A stretch of 64,000 nt of DNA from contig CAZTVF010000001.1 in NCBI GenBank assembly GCA_964616985.1, forward strand, positions 1 to 64,000. Reading direction: 5' to 3'. The notes below the pieces were generated by a model. That model was not told where the DNA came from, did no database searches, and saw only the letters and a list, made by a program, of their open reading frames with translations. The first letter of the stretch is position 1. Every line of letters begins with the position of its first letter. The translations under genes and the position numbers were made by a program. Shown piece by piece: positions 27,171 through 38,221 of this stretch. Source of the DNA: CAZTVF01 sp964616985. Lineage in GTDB: Bacteria > Planctomycetota > Phycisphaerae > SM23-33.

Positions 27171-27803
27171 GTGGCGCCGATTCGGGTCCTGTTGGCCGAA
27201 GATCACGAGATGGTCCGTAAGGGCATCCGCGCCTTGCTGGAATTGAACCCGGAGTTTCAGATCGAGGCCGAGGCCGGTGACGGCCAGTTGGCGGTCGAAC
27301 TCGCCCACCAACTCCGCCCGGACGTCGTTGTCATGGACATCTCCATGCCGCTGCTCAATGGCACCGAGGCCACCAAGGCCATCCTCGCCGACAATCCTGC
27401 CACCAAGGTCATCGCCCTGTCCATGCACACTGGCACGACGTTCGTGAGCGACATGATGGAGGCCGGCGCTTCGGGCTACATCATCAAGGGCTCCAGCCCC
27501 AAGGAGTTGCTCGACGCCCTCCGCACCGTCCTCGACGGCAAGGTCTACATCTCGCCCAGCATCCAAGGCGCAGGGGAAAAAGGCGAGGCCGCCGCGGTGC
27601 TTTCCATGACAGGTCGCGAACGTGAGGTCACGCAATTGGTCGCCCAGGGCCTGAGCACAAAGGCCATCGCCCGCAAACTCCACATCAGCGTCCGCACCGT
27701 CGACGCCCATCGCCGCAATATTATGAAGAAGCTCGGCGTCGGTAGCGTTGCCGAACTTACGCGCCTGGCCATCCGGCACGGCATCTCGCCGCTTGAAATG
27801 TAA
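27171..27803 (+). CDS. NarL/FixJ-family response regulator
   Basis: The 210-residue protein has a receiver domain (1-120) with acidic residues in LLAEDHEM, the phospho-acceptor Asp in VVVMDISMP (about 55) and Lys in YIIKGSSP. A LuxR-type helix-turn-helix follows (about 145-205; LTGRE-like MTGREREVTQLVAQGLSTKAI, then RTVDAHRRNIMKKL). The start is a GTG at 27171 with AAAGGAG six bases upstream. No histidine kinase is adjacent. The divergent oxidoreductase gene or the downstream chemoreceptor gene are possible targets. Confidence 0.9.
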   Translation: MAPIRVLLAEDHEMVRKGIRALLELNPEFQIEAEAGDGQLAVELAHQLRPDVVVMDISMPLLNGTEATKAILADNPATKVIALSMHTGTTFVSDMMEAGASGYIIKGSSPKELLDALRTVLDGKVYISPSIQGAGEKGEAAAVLSMTGREREVTQLVAQGLSTKAIARKLHISVRTVDAHRRNIMKKLGVGSVAELTRLAIRHGISPLEM

Positions 27804-27999
27804 CTACTTGTAATTTAAGTTATTACGCTGTTGCGTCTTCTCTCGCAACGGCCCTCTTCTGCATTTTAGGCAAAACTACTGCATACGGTGCATACCCTAC
27901 ATAGCCGAAAAGATGGGTATGTTCCGCCTGTTTTTGTTTCATCAGGCCTTGGGCCTCGGCGCTCAGGCAACCGGTGGAGGAGTCAACCAGGAGAGGCGA

Positions 28000-29964
28000 A
28001 TGCTCAAGAATCTCAAGCTCGGGACCAAGATCGGCGGCGGTTTTGCGCTGCTGCTGGTCATTTCGCTCGCCGTGGGCGGCGTGTCTGTCTGGAGCATGAT
28101 GGGCGTCAAGGACCAGACGGTCAGGCTTACAGATGGCAAATTGCCCGAGGCGCAGATCGTCACCGACATGGAGACATCCTGCCTGGAAATGCTCTTCGAA
28201 GCGCGAGGCTACGTCTACACCGGCGACAAGCGATTCCTGGAAAAGGCCAATAAGCACCTGGCTGATCTCAAGGGCGACATCTCGACCATCATCGCGCACG
28301 CGGCAAAGAGCGGTGAGGACGACCTGCGGCAGGAAGGACAGGCCGCCCAGAAAAAGACGGATGAATACGAGCAGCTGTTCGCCCAGACCATTGCCCGCAT
28401 CGAGGCGATGCAAAAGGACAAGCAGATCATCAACCAGGCGGCGGCCGAATACGTTAAGGCCTGCGGCGATTTCGCCCGCCGGCAGTACGACGCGATCGAG
28501 AAGGATGCCTCCGACAAGGACATTCTACGGCGGTTTCGCGGGGCCGACGCCCTGGGCGAGGCCGTCAACGTCATCCGCGTGGGCATCTGGAAGGCGATCG
28601 CCAATGAAGATGCCAAGGCGTTCACCGACGCCCAGAAGCAGTTCGAAACGCTGGCGGCGAAGCTCGACGAACTCAAAACCATCACCCCCGGCGAGGCCGA
28701 CCGCGCCCAGCTCGAGCAGTGCCGCCTGACCGGCAAGGCGTACGCCGACGCCCTGGGCAGCTATGGCGCGAACCTCCTGGCCCGCCAGGAATTGGACAAG
28801 TCCCGCGCCCTTGTCGTCGAAGGCGTGATGGCCGTGGCGAAGGCGGCTGCCAATGATTCGATGACCGACATGGACAAGCTCACCCGCCAGGCGGCGTTGT
28901 CGCTGTCGATGGCCAGCCTGGCCACCGAGATCGGCTTGGCCCTGGGCGCGCTGGCGGGGATCGTGCTGGCCTTCTTCATCACCCGAAGCATCACCGGGCC
29001 CGTGAATCGCATTATCGCCTCGCTGACGGCGGGTTCGCAGCAGACGGGCTCGGCCGCCCAGCAGGTCTCCGGCGCCAGCCAGTCGCTGGCCGAGGGCGCA
29101 AGCGAGCAGGCGGCCGCCATCGAAGAGACCACCGCCAGCGTCGAAGAGATGGCCTCGATGACCAAGCAGAATGCCTCCAACGCCGGCGAGGCCCGGACGC
29201 TGTCCGAGGGCGCCCGCGCCTGTGCCGACCGGGGCACCGAGGCAATGACTCGCATGACCAGCGCGATCGAGGACATCAAGAAGTCGGCCGACGACACAGC
29301 CAGGATCATCAAGACCATTGATGAGATCGCGTTCCAGACGAACCTGCTGGCCTTGAACGCGGCCGTGGAGGCCGCCCGGGCGGGCGAGGCGGGCAAGGGC
29401 TTTGCCGTGGTGGCCGAGGAGGTCCGCAACCTCGCCCAGCGTTCGGCCGAGGCGGCCAAGAACACCGCCGCCCTGATCGAGGGATCGGTCAAGAACGCGG
29501 AGAACGGCGTCAAGATTTCCCGCGAAGTCGGGTCAGTGTTGCAGGAGATCGCCACCGGCTCGCGGAAGGTGAACGATCTGATCGGCGAGATCGCCGCGGC
29601 CTCCAACGAGCAGTCGCAGGGCATCGAGCAGATCAACACGGCCGTGAACCAGATGGACCAGGTGACGCAGCAGAACGCGGCGAACGCCGAGGAGTCGGCC
29701 GCGGCGGCCCAGCAGCTCAATGCCCAGGCCGAGGATCTCGCCGGCATGATCCGCCAGCTGCAGGCCCTGGTGCACGGGGCGAAGTCAGCCGGCGATGCGA
29801 CCGTCGGCGGTGACAGCCGCGCCTTCCATGCCGACGCGCCGGCCGGGCGTGCGGCGCCGGCGCCCAAGGCCCGCACCGCTCACGCGGCCAAGCCGGCCTT
29901 CCGGGCGGCACAATCCGCCGAGCAGTCGCTGCCGCTGGACGAACAGGAACTGCAGAAGTTCTGA
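28000..29964 (+). CDS. methyl-accepting chemotaxis protein
   Basis: The 654-residue protein has an N-terminal membrane helix (about 12-33), a periplasmic four-helix-bundle sensor (about 34-305), and a second membrane helix (about 306-328). A HAMP segment follows, then a long cytoplasmic coiled coil with the signalling hairpin tip IDEIAFQTNLLALNAAVEAA...GKGFAVVAEEVRNLAQRS. The C-terminus has an Ala/Pro linker and ends DEQELQKF, with no NWETF-type CheR tether. GGAGAGG precedes ATG 28000. No che genes are in the window, so it must couple to kinases elsewhere. Confidence 0.93.
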   Translation: MLKNLKLGTKIGGGFALLLVISLAVGGVSVWSMMGVKDQTVRLTDGKLPEAQIVTDMETSCLEMLFEARGYVYTGDKRFLEKANKHLADLKGDISTIIAHAAKSGEDDLRQEGQAAQKKTDEYEQLFAQTIARIEAMQKDKQIINQAAAEYVKACGDFARRQYDAIEKDASDKDILRRFRGADALGEAVNVIRVGIWKAIANEDAKAFTDAQKQFETLAAKLDELKTITPGEADRAQLEQCRLTGKAYADALGSYGANLLARQELDKSRALVVEGVMAVAKAAANDSMTDMDKLTRQAALSLSMASLATEIGLALGALAGIVLAFFITRSITGPVNRIIASLTAGSQQTGSAAQQVSGASQSLAEGASEQAAAIEETTASVEEMASMTKQNASNAGEARTLSEGARACADRGTEAMTRMTSAIEDIKKSADDTARIIKTIDEIAFQTNLLALNAAVEAARAGEAGKGFAVVAEEVRNLAQRSAEAAKNTAALIEGSVKNAENGVKISREVGSVLQEIATGSRKVNDLIGEIAAASNEQSQGIEQINTAVNQMDQVTQQNAANAEESAAAAQQLNAQAEDLAGMIRQLQALVHGAKSAGDATVGGDSRAFHADAPAGRAAPAPKARTAHAAKPAFRAAQSAEQSLPLDEQELQKF

Positions 29965-30055
29965 TTTTCGGAGCAACGGCCTCGCTGCTGGACGACCCAT
30001 CCCCGTACCGGCAGCGGGCCATGCTCCGAGTAGTCACCCAGACGGAGGCCATGCA

Positions 30056-30073
30056 CCAGGTCACGTGACCTGG
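30056..30073. promoter_or_regulatory. 18-bp perfect palindrome CCAGGTCACGTGACCTGG
   Basis: The sequence is its own reverse complement over all 18 bases, with no loop, which favours binding by a dimeric protein over an RNA hairpin. It lies between the chemoreceptor gene and its terminator-like hairpin. Confidence 0.5.
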
Positions 30074-30106
30074 CCCTTGGTTCGGGTCCATGGCTTCCGC
30101 ACCCGT

Positions 30107-30147
30107 AACCGGGGCGCCGCACATTGCGAGCGCCCCGGTTTGCATTA
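30107..30147 (+). terminator. probable terminator of the chemoreceptor gene
   Basis: AACCGGGGCGC (30107-30117) pairs perfectly with GCGCCCCGGTT (30130-30140) across a 12-base loop. Only a weak T stretch (TTTGCATT) follows. Confidence 0.6.
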
Positions 30148-30328
30148 ACCCAGCCCCCGCCGGCGACGGTCGTTTTTGGATTGACGCAATGCATCGATTT
30201 GCATAGAGTTGTTCGGCTTGTCCCGGCCGGCCGACCGACGGTCTGCGGGCGGGCGATGAATTTGCGTCGCTGGGGATGCGCGCGTGCGCGTCTGGTCGCG
30301 ACGAACCCTTGTCGAAAGAAAGTGCAAC

Positions 30329-31768
30329 ATGTCCGAAGAAAACACAGAGCAGGCCGCCAACGAAACTCCCAAAGATGAGCTGCCCGAAGTCGGCCTGAAG
30401 GTTGAAGACGCCGGCACCCTCAAGAAGAAGGTGACCGTCACCATTCCCGAGGCCCGCATCACGGCCAAGATGAATGAAATGTTCGGCGAGCTCTCGCAGA
30501 CCGCCCTGGTGCCGGGCTTCCGCATCGGCCATGCCCCGCGGCGGCTGATCGAGAAGCGGTTCGGCAAGGAAATCACCTCTGACGTCCGCAATGCCATCAT
30601 CGGCGAGTCGCTGGGCAAGGCCCTGGAGAAGAGCGACCTGAAGGTGATCGGCGAGCCGAACCTGGAGCTGGACAAGATCGAGCTGCCCGAGAAGGGCGAC
30701 CTCGACTTCAGCTTCGAGGTTGAAGTGGCCCCCGAGTTCGAGTTGCCGGAGCTCAAGGGCATCAAGATCCAGAAGCGCAAGTTCGAAATCACCGACGAAC
30801 GCACCACCGAATATCTCGAGCAACTGCGTCAGAACCGGGCGAAGTTCGACGTGACCACCGAGGCGGCGGCCGAGGGCGACGTCGTCACCGCCGGCGCCAA
30901 GATCGCCGGCGAGGGCATCGACCTGGACCGTCCCGGCCTGCACCTCCGCGTGGCCCCCGGCCAGATCGAAGGCCTGCCGATGGTGGACCTGGGCAAGGAC
31001 TTGGCCGGCAAGAAGGCCGGCGACACGGTGGCCACGACGCTGAAGGTTCCCGACGCGCACCCCACCGAGGCGTGGCGCGGCAAGGACGTCACCGTCACGA
31101 TCACCCTTTCGGAAGTTCACCGCCGCGTGCTGCCCGAACTGGACGAGGCGTTCGCCCAGGGCCTGGGCTTCGATAACCTCGACGGCCTGCGCGATTTCGT
31201 CAAGGGCCGCCTGGAGATGCAGGTTGCCCAGGATTCGCAGAAGAACCTCCGCGACCAGATCGTGCAGTACCTGCTGGAAAACACCAAGCTGGAAGTGCCC
31301 GAAGGCGTCGTCACCCGCCACGCCGCCCGCAGTTTGCAGCGCCGCTACGTCGATCTCCTCCAGCAGGGCGTGCCCCGCGAGAAGATCGATGAGAACCTCG
31401 CCCAACTGCAGGCGGCCGCGACCGAGCAGGCCAATACAACGCTCAAGGTGTCGTTCATCCTGGGCAAGGTGGCCGAGTTGGAGAAGATCGAAGTCAACGA
31501 CGGCGAAGTGAACGCGCGAATCGCGCAGATCGCCTCCAGCTACAACCGCCGCCCCGAGCGCCTGCGGGCCGACCTGGAGCAGGAAGGCACGCTGAGCGAA
31601 CTGCAGTCGGCCATCGTGGAAGAAAAAGCACTCGACCTGCTGCTGGAGCGGGCCGAAGTTACCGAAGTAGAAGACAAGGTCGAGGCCGCGGCCGAAGCGA
31701 CTGAGGCCCCGGCGGGCGAGAAGCCCAAGAAGGCCAAGAAAGCCCCCAAGGCGGACAAGGCTGAGTAA
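30329..31768 (+). CDS. tig: trigger factor
   Basis: This is the ribosome-associated chaperone and peptidyl-prolyl isomerase. The 479-residue protein has the ribosome-binding N-domain, with the signature loop LVPGFRIGHAPRRLIEKRFG (G-F-R-x-G-x-x-P). A PPIase-like middle domain (about 165-250) and the helical C-domain (about 260-430) follow. A Lys/Ala/Pro-rich tail of about 30 residues ends the chain. ATG 30329 was chosen over an upstream Met because the extension is Arg/Cys-rich and unlike the family. It heads the classical tig-clpP locus. Confidence 0.95.
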   Translation: MSEENTEQAANETPKDELPEVGLKVEDAGTLKKKVTVTIPEARITAKMNEMFGELSQTALVPGFRIGHAPRRLIEKRFGKEITSDVRNAIIGESLGKALEKSDLKVIGEPNLELDKIELPEKGDLDFSFEVEVAPEFELPELKGIKIQKRKFEITDERTTEYLEQLRQNRAKFDVTTEAAAEGDVVTAGAKIAGEGIDLDRPGLHLRVAPGQIEGLPMVDLGKDLAGKKAGDTVATTLKVPDAHPTEAWRGKDVTVTITLSEVHRRVLPELDEAFAQGLGFDNLDGLRDFVKGRLEMQVAQDSQKNLRDQIVQYLLENTKLEVPEGVVTRHAARSLQRRYVDLLQQGVPREKIDENLAQLQAAATEQANTTLKVSFILGKVAELEKIEVNDGEVNARIAQIASSYNRRPERLRADLEQEGTLSELQSAIVEEKALDLLLERAEVTEVEDKVEAAAEATEAPAGEKPKKAKKAPKADKAE

Positions 31769-31856
31769 CGAAGCAGCGAAAAGACCGTCGGGCGGCGGCT
31801 CCCAAAGCCGTCGCGCCGGACGGCCGATATAATGGTTTGACCGAATGAGGCGCCTC

Positions 31857-31882
31857 ACCCCCAAGTCAGGGATTTGGGGGTG
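31857..31882 (+). promoter_or_regulatory. hairpin between tig and clpP
   Basis: CACCCCCAA and TTGGGGGTG form a nine-pair stem with a short loop, preceded by the palindrome GAGGCGCCTC. It has no T run, so it is more likely an mRNA-processing or attenuating structure than a full terminator. Confidence 0.35.
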
Positions 31883-31946
31883 CTGCGTTTGCAGGGCGAT
31901 AGCCCCGGCCGACAAGGCCCTGTTTTCTCGCTTTGAGGAGCCCGAT

Positions 31947-32555
31947 ATGAATCACGGTGAATCCCGCAACCAATCACGCGAGTACGTCTCCCGCCGCGAA
32001 ATGACGCTCGAGGAGCGTCTGGCCGATGAGCGGATCGTCTTCCTGTGGGGCGAGATCAATCCCGGCACGGCCGGCGGTTTGATCATGCGCCTGCTGGAAC
32101 TGCAGGCCAAGAGCCCCGATCGCGACATCAACCTGTACATCAATTCGCCCGGTGGGGCCGTCGATGACACGCTGGCGATCTACGACACGATGAACTTCCT
32201 CACCTGCGACGTGCAGACGTACTGCGTGGGGCAGGCGGCCAGCGGGGCGGCCATGGTGCTCGCCGCCGGCACCAAGGGCAAGCGCTTCGCCCTGCCTCAC
32301 AGCAAGATCATGATCCACCAGCCCTGGGGCGGCGTGACCGGGCAGGCGGCCGACATCCAGATCCAGGCCGAGGAGATCCTCCGGGCCAAGAGGCTGCTGA
32401 ACGAACTGATGGCCAAGCACACCGGGCGGACCGTTGATCAGATCGAGCAGGAAACCGAGCGCGACCGCTACATGTCGCCCGAGGAGGCCGTGAAGTACGG
32501 CCTCGTCGACGAGATCGTCCAGGCCCCCAAGAAGAACGTCAAGAAGCAGTCGTAG
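31947..32555 (+). CDS. clpP: ATP-dependent Clp protease proteolytic subunit (copy 1)
   Basis: The 202-residue protein has the ClpP fold with the Ser-His-Asp triad: Ser in GQAASGAAMVL, His in KIMIHQPWGG and Asp in ERDRYMSPEEA. It would form a heptameric chamber with Clp ATPases. TTGAGGAG precedes ATG 31947. The Ser region (AASGAAM) differs from the standard AASMGA of the next gene, so the two copies may form separate or mixed rings. Confidence 0.95.
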   Translation: MNHGESRNQSREYVSRREMTLEERLADERIVFLWGEINPGTAGGLIMRLLELQAKSPDRDINLYINSPGGAVDDTLAIYDTMNFLTCDVQTYCVGQAASGAAMVLAAGTKGKRFALPHSKIMIHQPWGGVTGQAADIQIQAEEILRAKRLLNELMAKHTGRTVDQIEQETERDRYMSPEEAVKYGLVDEIVQAPKKNVKKQS

Positions 32556-32569
32556 CAAAGGAAATGAAT

Positions 32570-33211
32570 ATGAGCCATAACCAACTCGTACCGATCGTCA
32601 TCGAAAAGACCGGCCGCGGGGAACGCAGCTACGACATCTACAGCCGCCTGCTTCACGACCGCATCATCTTCCTGGGCGATGCCATCGACGACGACGTCGC
32701 CAACGTCATCGTTGCGCAGCTGCTGTTCCTGTCCAACGAGGATCCCAAGGCCGACATCCACATGTACATCAACTCGCCCGGCGGCAGCATCTCGGCGGGC
32801 TTGGCAATCTACGATACGATGAAGTTCATCCGCTGCCAGGTCGCCACGTATTGCGTGGGGATGGCCGCCTCCATGGGGGCGGTGCTGCTGGGCGGCGGGC
32901 AGAAGGGCAAACGCTTCGTGCTGCCCAACAGCCGCGTCCTCATCCACCAGCCGCTCATCCGCGGCACGCTGACCGGATCGGCCACCGAGCTGGACATCGA
33001 GGCCCGCGAGATCATCCGCCTCCGCAAGCGGCTGTACGAACTGATGGCCCATGATTCGGGCCAGTCCGTCGAGCAGATTGAGCGCGACTGCGACCGCAAC
33101 AAATGGCTGGACGCGGGCGAGGCGGTCGCCTATGGCTGCGTGGACCAGGTGATGGAACGGCTGCCCGAAGGCGTTCAGACGAAGCGCCCGATGACGGACG
33201 AGAGGACATGA
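32570..33211 (+). CDS. clpP: ATP-dependent Clp protease proteolytic subunit (copy 2)
   Basis: This second ClpP has a canonical triad: Ser in GMAASMGAVLL, His in RVLIHQPL and Asp in DCDRNKWLDAGEA. It starts 14 bases after copy 1. Two in-frame ATGs (32564 and 32570) are possible; AAAGGA is better spaced for 32570. The stop overlaps the ATG of the next gene (ATGA), suggesting coupled translation. clpX, usually next in this locus, is absent. Confidence 0.95.
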   Translation: MSHNQLVPIVIEKTGRGERSYDIYSRLLHDRIIFLGDAIDDDVANVIVAQLLFLSNEDPKADIHMYINSPGGSISAGLAIYDTMKFIRCQVATYCVGMAASMGAVLLGGGQKGKRFVLPNSRVLIHQPLIRGTLTGSATELDIEAREIIRLRKRLYELMAHDSGQSVEQIERDCDRNKWLDAGEAVAYGCVDQVMERLPEGVQTKRPMTDERT

Positions 33212-33849
33212 GACTCCGCGCGCTCCATGCGGCGATGGCGCTGCTGGCGGCGTGCGCCTGCGGCGGCTGCGGCGGGGAAGACCCGACGATTGCTGTCCGC
33301 CGTGAGCTGGTCGAGACGCGCGACCAGTTGGTCAAGTCGCAAGCCCAGACGCAGCAGCTGCAGAAGGAAAACCAGCAGCTGGCGGAGCAGGTCCAGACCC
33401 TGCAGGGTCTCGGGGCCGGCAAACGGCTGGACGAGTTGTTCCTCGTCAAGAAGGTCCAGGTGGGGGAGTATTCGACCGGCGTGAACGCCGCAGGCAAAGG
33501 GCCGGACAACGCCGTCAAGGTCTACGTCACCACCATCGACCAGTTCAACAGTGCGATCAAGGCCGCCGGCACGCTGAAGGTGCAACTGTACGACCTCGCG
33601 GCCCCGGCGGGGGGCAACCTGCTGGGGGAGATGACGCTGGGCCCCAAAGAACTGGGCAACCGCTGGATCAACGGCTTCATGAGCGAGCAGTACATCATCG
33701 AGTGCCCCTTCAAGGCGCCGCCCCAGCACGACCAGATCACCGTCCGCGCCGTCTTCACCGACTACCTCACCGGCCTGTCCTTCACCGACCAGCGCGTCGT
33801 GAAGGTCGATCTGCTGGGCCCCGTTCCCGCGACCAAGCCCGCAAAGTAA
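33208..33849 (+). CDS. putative lipoprotein with coiled coil (213 aa)
   Basis: A short hydrophobic signal with Cys residues (LLAACACGGC, about 12-21) suggests a lipoprotein. A Gln/Glu coiled coil follows (about 30-66), then a beta-rich domain (about 75-205) with no motif I recognise. It is translationally coupled to clpP copy 2 through an ATGA overlap. The coupling is odd for an exported protein and may be chance. Function unknown. Confidence 0.7.
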   Translation: MRLRALHAAMALLAACACGGCGGEDPTIAVRRELVETRDQLVKSQAQTQQLQKENQQLAEQVQTLQGLGAGKRLDELFLVKKVQVGEYSTGVNAAGKGPDNAVKVYVTTIDQFNSAIKAAGTLKVQLYDLAAPAGGNLLGEMTLGPKELGNRWINGFMSEQYIIECPFKAPPQHDQITVRAVFTDYLTGLSFTDQRVVKVDLLGPVPATKPAK

Positions 33850-33990
33850 TGCGTGGGATCGCTTGAGTTGACGCAGGGCGAGGCATGGTCACTTCAGTGA
33901 CTCACGAGTCGCGGCGCGGAGATCAAACCCACTCTGGTGTAAACATGCCTTTGACCTGCCTGCCGGCAGATCCGAACACGGCACCTGGAA

Positions 33991-35259
33991 TCACTCGTCT
34001 TTTGCGTCTTCGATGAATTCTGCGGGTTCTTCGACGATGACCGGAGCGGGCACAGGGGGTTGGGGAATCAGGGCTGCGGACCACTGCCGAACCTTCTGCC
34101 ACGACCGCTGTGGCCAGTCTTTGCGCATGAATGGCTTTTCGAACAGCCAGAACATCGCACTGGAGATGGCCACGACCACCAGCAGCAGCGCCACCTGCAC
34201 CGCAAGCCCCAGCCACAGCGAACCGCCAAGGTCCGGCAGGTGCGGCTGCAGAAGGCGGATCAGCGTCGTGTGGTAGAGATAGATCGTGTAGCACATGCCG
34301 CCGATCGTCACCAGCCAGCGGTTGCAGAACAGGCGGTTGAGCAGGCGGCCGCGGAACACGGCGATGTACGCCACCAGCAGGGCCGCGGGCAGCAGATACG
34401 CACACATGCGGTAGCCGTTGAACGTCGGGCCCAGGTTCAGGTACGGGGCGAGGCTGTAATCGAGCAGGCTGGGCACGGCCAGCCACGCGCCCAGGCCGAC
34501 GAGATCCCACGCGAGGCCCTTGGCGGGCTTGCCCCGCCAGGTCGCGACGTACACGTCGGCCAGCAGGAAGCCGATCAGGAAGTAGCGGATCTGCGTCGCG
34601 ATCGTCCGGTGCAGGAAGTCGCTGTGCGCCGACGCGCTGGCGAATTCTTCCAGCCAGGTCGCGCCCACGATGCCCGCGACGATGATGCCGCGTCTCAGCC
34701 ATTTCGATGGCAGCATGAACACCGTCGCCAGCAGGGGCGCGAGGAGGTAGAACTGGGCCTCGATCTCCAGCGTCCAAGTGACTTCGTTGACGGAACTCCA
34801 CTCGTGATAGACGAAGTTGTGCGAGTAGCCCATGCTGGCGAAGTAGTGAGGCGTGAGGGCGGCCAGGTCGCCGCCCCAGCAGTAGACCATCAGCAGGAGC
34901 AGCAGCGTGAGGTTGATGATGTAGGGGGGTTCCAGCCGCGTAAGGCGGCGGATGTAGTACTTGCCCAGGCCGACGGACCTGCCGTCGGCGAGGTGGTGCT
35001 CGGCGAAGGGCATCGACAGGATCAGCCCGCTGATGATGAAGAACAGCTGCACGCCGAACCAGCCCTGCAGCATCAGGTGGATGAGGGGCTTCCAGGCGCC
35101 CGGGGTGTCGGCCTCGGGCGAAAAGAACACCCAGTGCGTGTGGAAGAACAGCACCGACGCGATGGCGACAAAGCGCAGGCCGTCAATCTCGGGGACGAAT
35201 CGGCCTGAGGAAGTCACGCGCGACAGCTGGGAAACCAGCCATGAGGCAACCCTTCTCAT
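33991..35259 (-). CDS. acyltransferase 3 family membrane protein (OafA/YrhL type)
   Basis: The 422-residue protein has ten or so hydrophobic helices. Family motifs include the N-terminal EIDGLRFVAI and FFHTHW (the His thought to be catalytic), then FGVQLFFIISGL, then a YYIRRLTRLEPPY segment. The C-terminal 35 residues are a Pro/Glu-rich cytoplasmic tail. Such enzymes O-acylate surface polysaccharides or lipids. It lies alone, convergent with the clpP operon; the gap between holds a CCTGCCTGCCGGCAG palindrome. Confidence 0.88.
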   Translation of the reverse strand: MRRVASWLVSQLSRVTSSGRFVPEIDGLRFVAIASVLFFHTHWVFFSPEADTPGAWKPLIHLMLQGWFGVQLFFIISGLILSMPFAEHHLADGRSVGLGKYYIRRLTRLEPPYIINLTLLLLLMVYCWGGDLAALTPHYFASMGYSHNFVYHEWSSVNEVTWTLEIEAQFYLLAPLLATVFMLPSKWLRRGIIVAGIVGATWLEEFASASAHSDFLHRTIATQIRYFLIGFLLADVYVATWRGKPAKGLAWDLVGLGAWLAVPSLLDYSLAPYLNLGPTFNGYRMCAYLLPAALLVAYIAVFRGRLLNRLFCNRWLVTIGGMCYTIYLYHTTLIRLLQPHLPDLGGSLWLGLAVQVALLLVVVAISSAMFWLFEKPFMRKDWPQRSWQKVRQWSAALIPQPPVPAPVIVEEPAEFIEDAKDE

Positions 35260-35433
35260 CCGGGGTATGGTAGTACTTTCCCCGATGCGAAGGAAGGGGA
35301 AATGCTGAGGGGCCCGACGGGAACAAAGCCGAAACGCGTAGCACGAGATCCGAAACGAGCACGAATCACCGAATCATCAGAATTCGAGCTTCGATTTGTT
35401 TCGGGTTTCGTGCTTCGGTTTTCGGATTTTCCC
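35260..35433. repeat. CGAAAC/GTTTCG word repeat downstream of ftsH
   Basis: GCCGAAACGCG, ATCCGAAACGAGCACGAATC and ACCGAATC words (35327-35375) are mirrored by TTTCGGGTTTCGTGCTTCGG and TTTTCGGATTTT (35399-35430), giving an imperfect inverted pair. It has the composite-repeat architecture seen elsewhere in the window. Confidence 0.5.
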
Positions 35434-37437
<2,004 letters not shown>

Positions 37438-37645
37438 ATTAATTCTCTTCAATACTACCCGCAGCGGTTGTCAAAGGTTCTCCCGCACGGGAAACTTCCA
37501 ATCCATCTTAAGCGCCCCCGGAGGCTAAGCCAAGCCCGAAAAGAAACGCCGGGGTGCGAAGGACAGGAAGCAGGGCCAAATCGCAGCGTCCCAAAGGCTG
37601 GATTTTCGATGACGGCGGCTGAACTCCGCCGGTCGTGCCAGGCCT

Positions 37646-38221
37646 TTACTTGTCCGCGGGCCTGCTGGCGGGCTTGCCCCAGGGCAGTTCCATCTGTTCG
37701 ACGATCTGCTGGGCCATCCGGTTCATCAGGCTCTCGGAACCCCAGAAGAAGTCCTCATTGAACGGCGAGGAGGGGATGTAATTGTCGCTGACGCGGAAGT
37801 TCGAGATCTGTCGCAGGCTCTCCCCGCCCTTGCCTGAGCGAAGGTCCGTCCACGTGAACGTGACCACCAGGGTGATCTCGTTCTCGCGGGGGCGGCCGGT
37901 GTCGGGGTTGATGCTGAGGGGGCGCTGGATGACCGAGTCGATCGTGCCGGTCAGCAGCGTGTCGGCCCGCGACTTGTCGCTGATCTGGTAGGGCGTCCGC
38001 AGCGGGATCTGCTTCTTGATCGCTTCGGTGAGACGGAATTCCAGCCCGCGGCGATACACGTCCTTGCCGACCGTCCAGATCGGCACGGCCACCGTGCGGA
38101 TGTCCTTGCGGAACGGCGGGCTCCAGGAGTAACCCTGGTGGGGGTCGCTGGAGCAACTGGCCGTCAGCAGGGCGGCGCCGCCCAGCAGCGCCGCCAGGAG
38201 GATTGGGGCGATTTGCTTCAT
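37646..38221 (-). CDS. lptE: LptE-like LPS-assembly lipoprotein
   Basis: The 191-residue protein has a lipoprotein signal peptide with lipobox LTASC (Cys about 23). It then has the pattern of planctomycete LptE-like proteins: RTVAVPIW near 42, RGLEFRLTEAIKKQI, SRADTLLTGTI, and a C-terminal helix before a Pro tail. LptE plugs the LptD barrel that inserts LPS into the outer membrane. GGAGGAACG precedes ATG 38221. Its first four bases overlap the stop of the bamD-like gene (ATGA), so the two are translationally coupled. Confidence 0.75.
   Translation of the reverse strand: MKQIAPILLAALLGGAALLTASCSSDPHQGYSWSPPFRKDIRTVAVPIWTVGKDVYRRGLEFRLTEAIKKQIPLRTPYQISDKSRADTLLTGTIDSVIQRPLSINPDTGRPRENEITLVVTFTWTDLRSGKGGESLRQISNFRVSDNYIPSSPFNEDFFWGSESLMNRMAQQIVEQMELPWGKPASRPADK

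Larger units (their letters stand above)
29965..30328. other. 364-bp structured gap between chemoreceptor and trigger factor
   Basis: No gene is seen. The gap holds a GGCCATGC direct repeat (30018 and 30047) bracketing a CTCCG/CGGAG stem, the 18-bp palindrome at 30056-30073, and the hairpin at 30107-30140. It looks like a folded RNA or 3' processing region rather than spacer. The promoter of tig should be between 30150 and 30300 but I cannot place it. Confidence 0.5.

Noticed and set aside
30001..30150. A c-di-GMP (GEMM) riboswitch near the chemoreceptor
   Set aside because: Some blocks look similar, but the conserved core and tetraloop-receptor order could not be matched on either strand.
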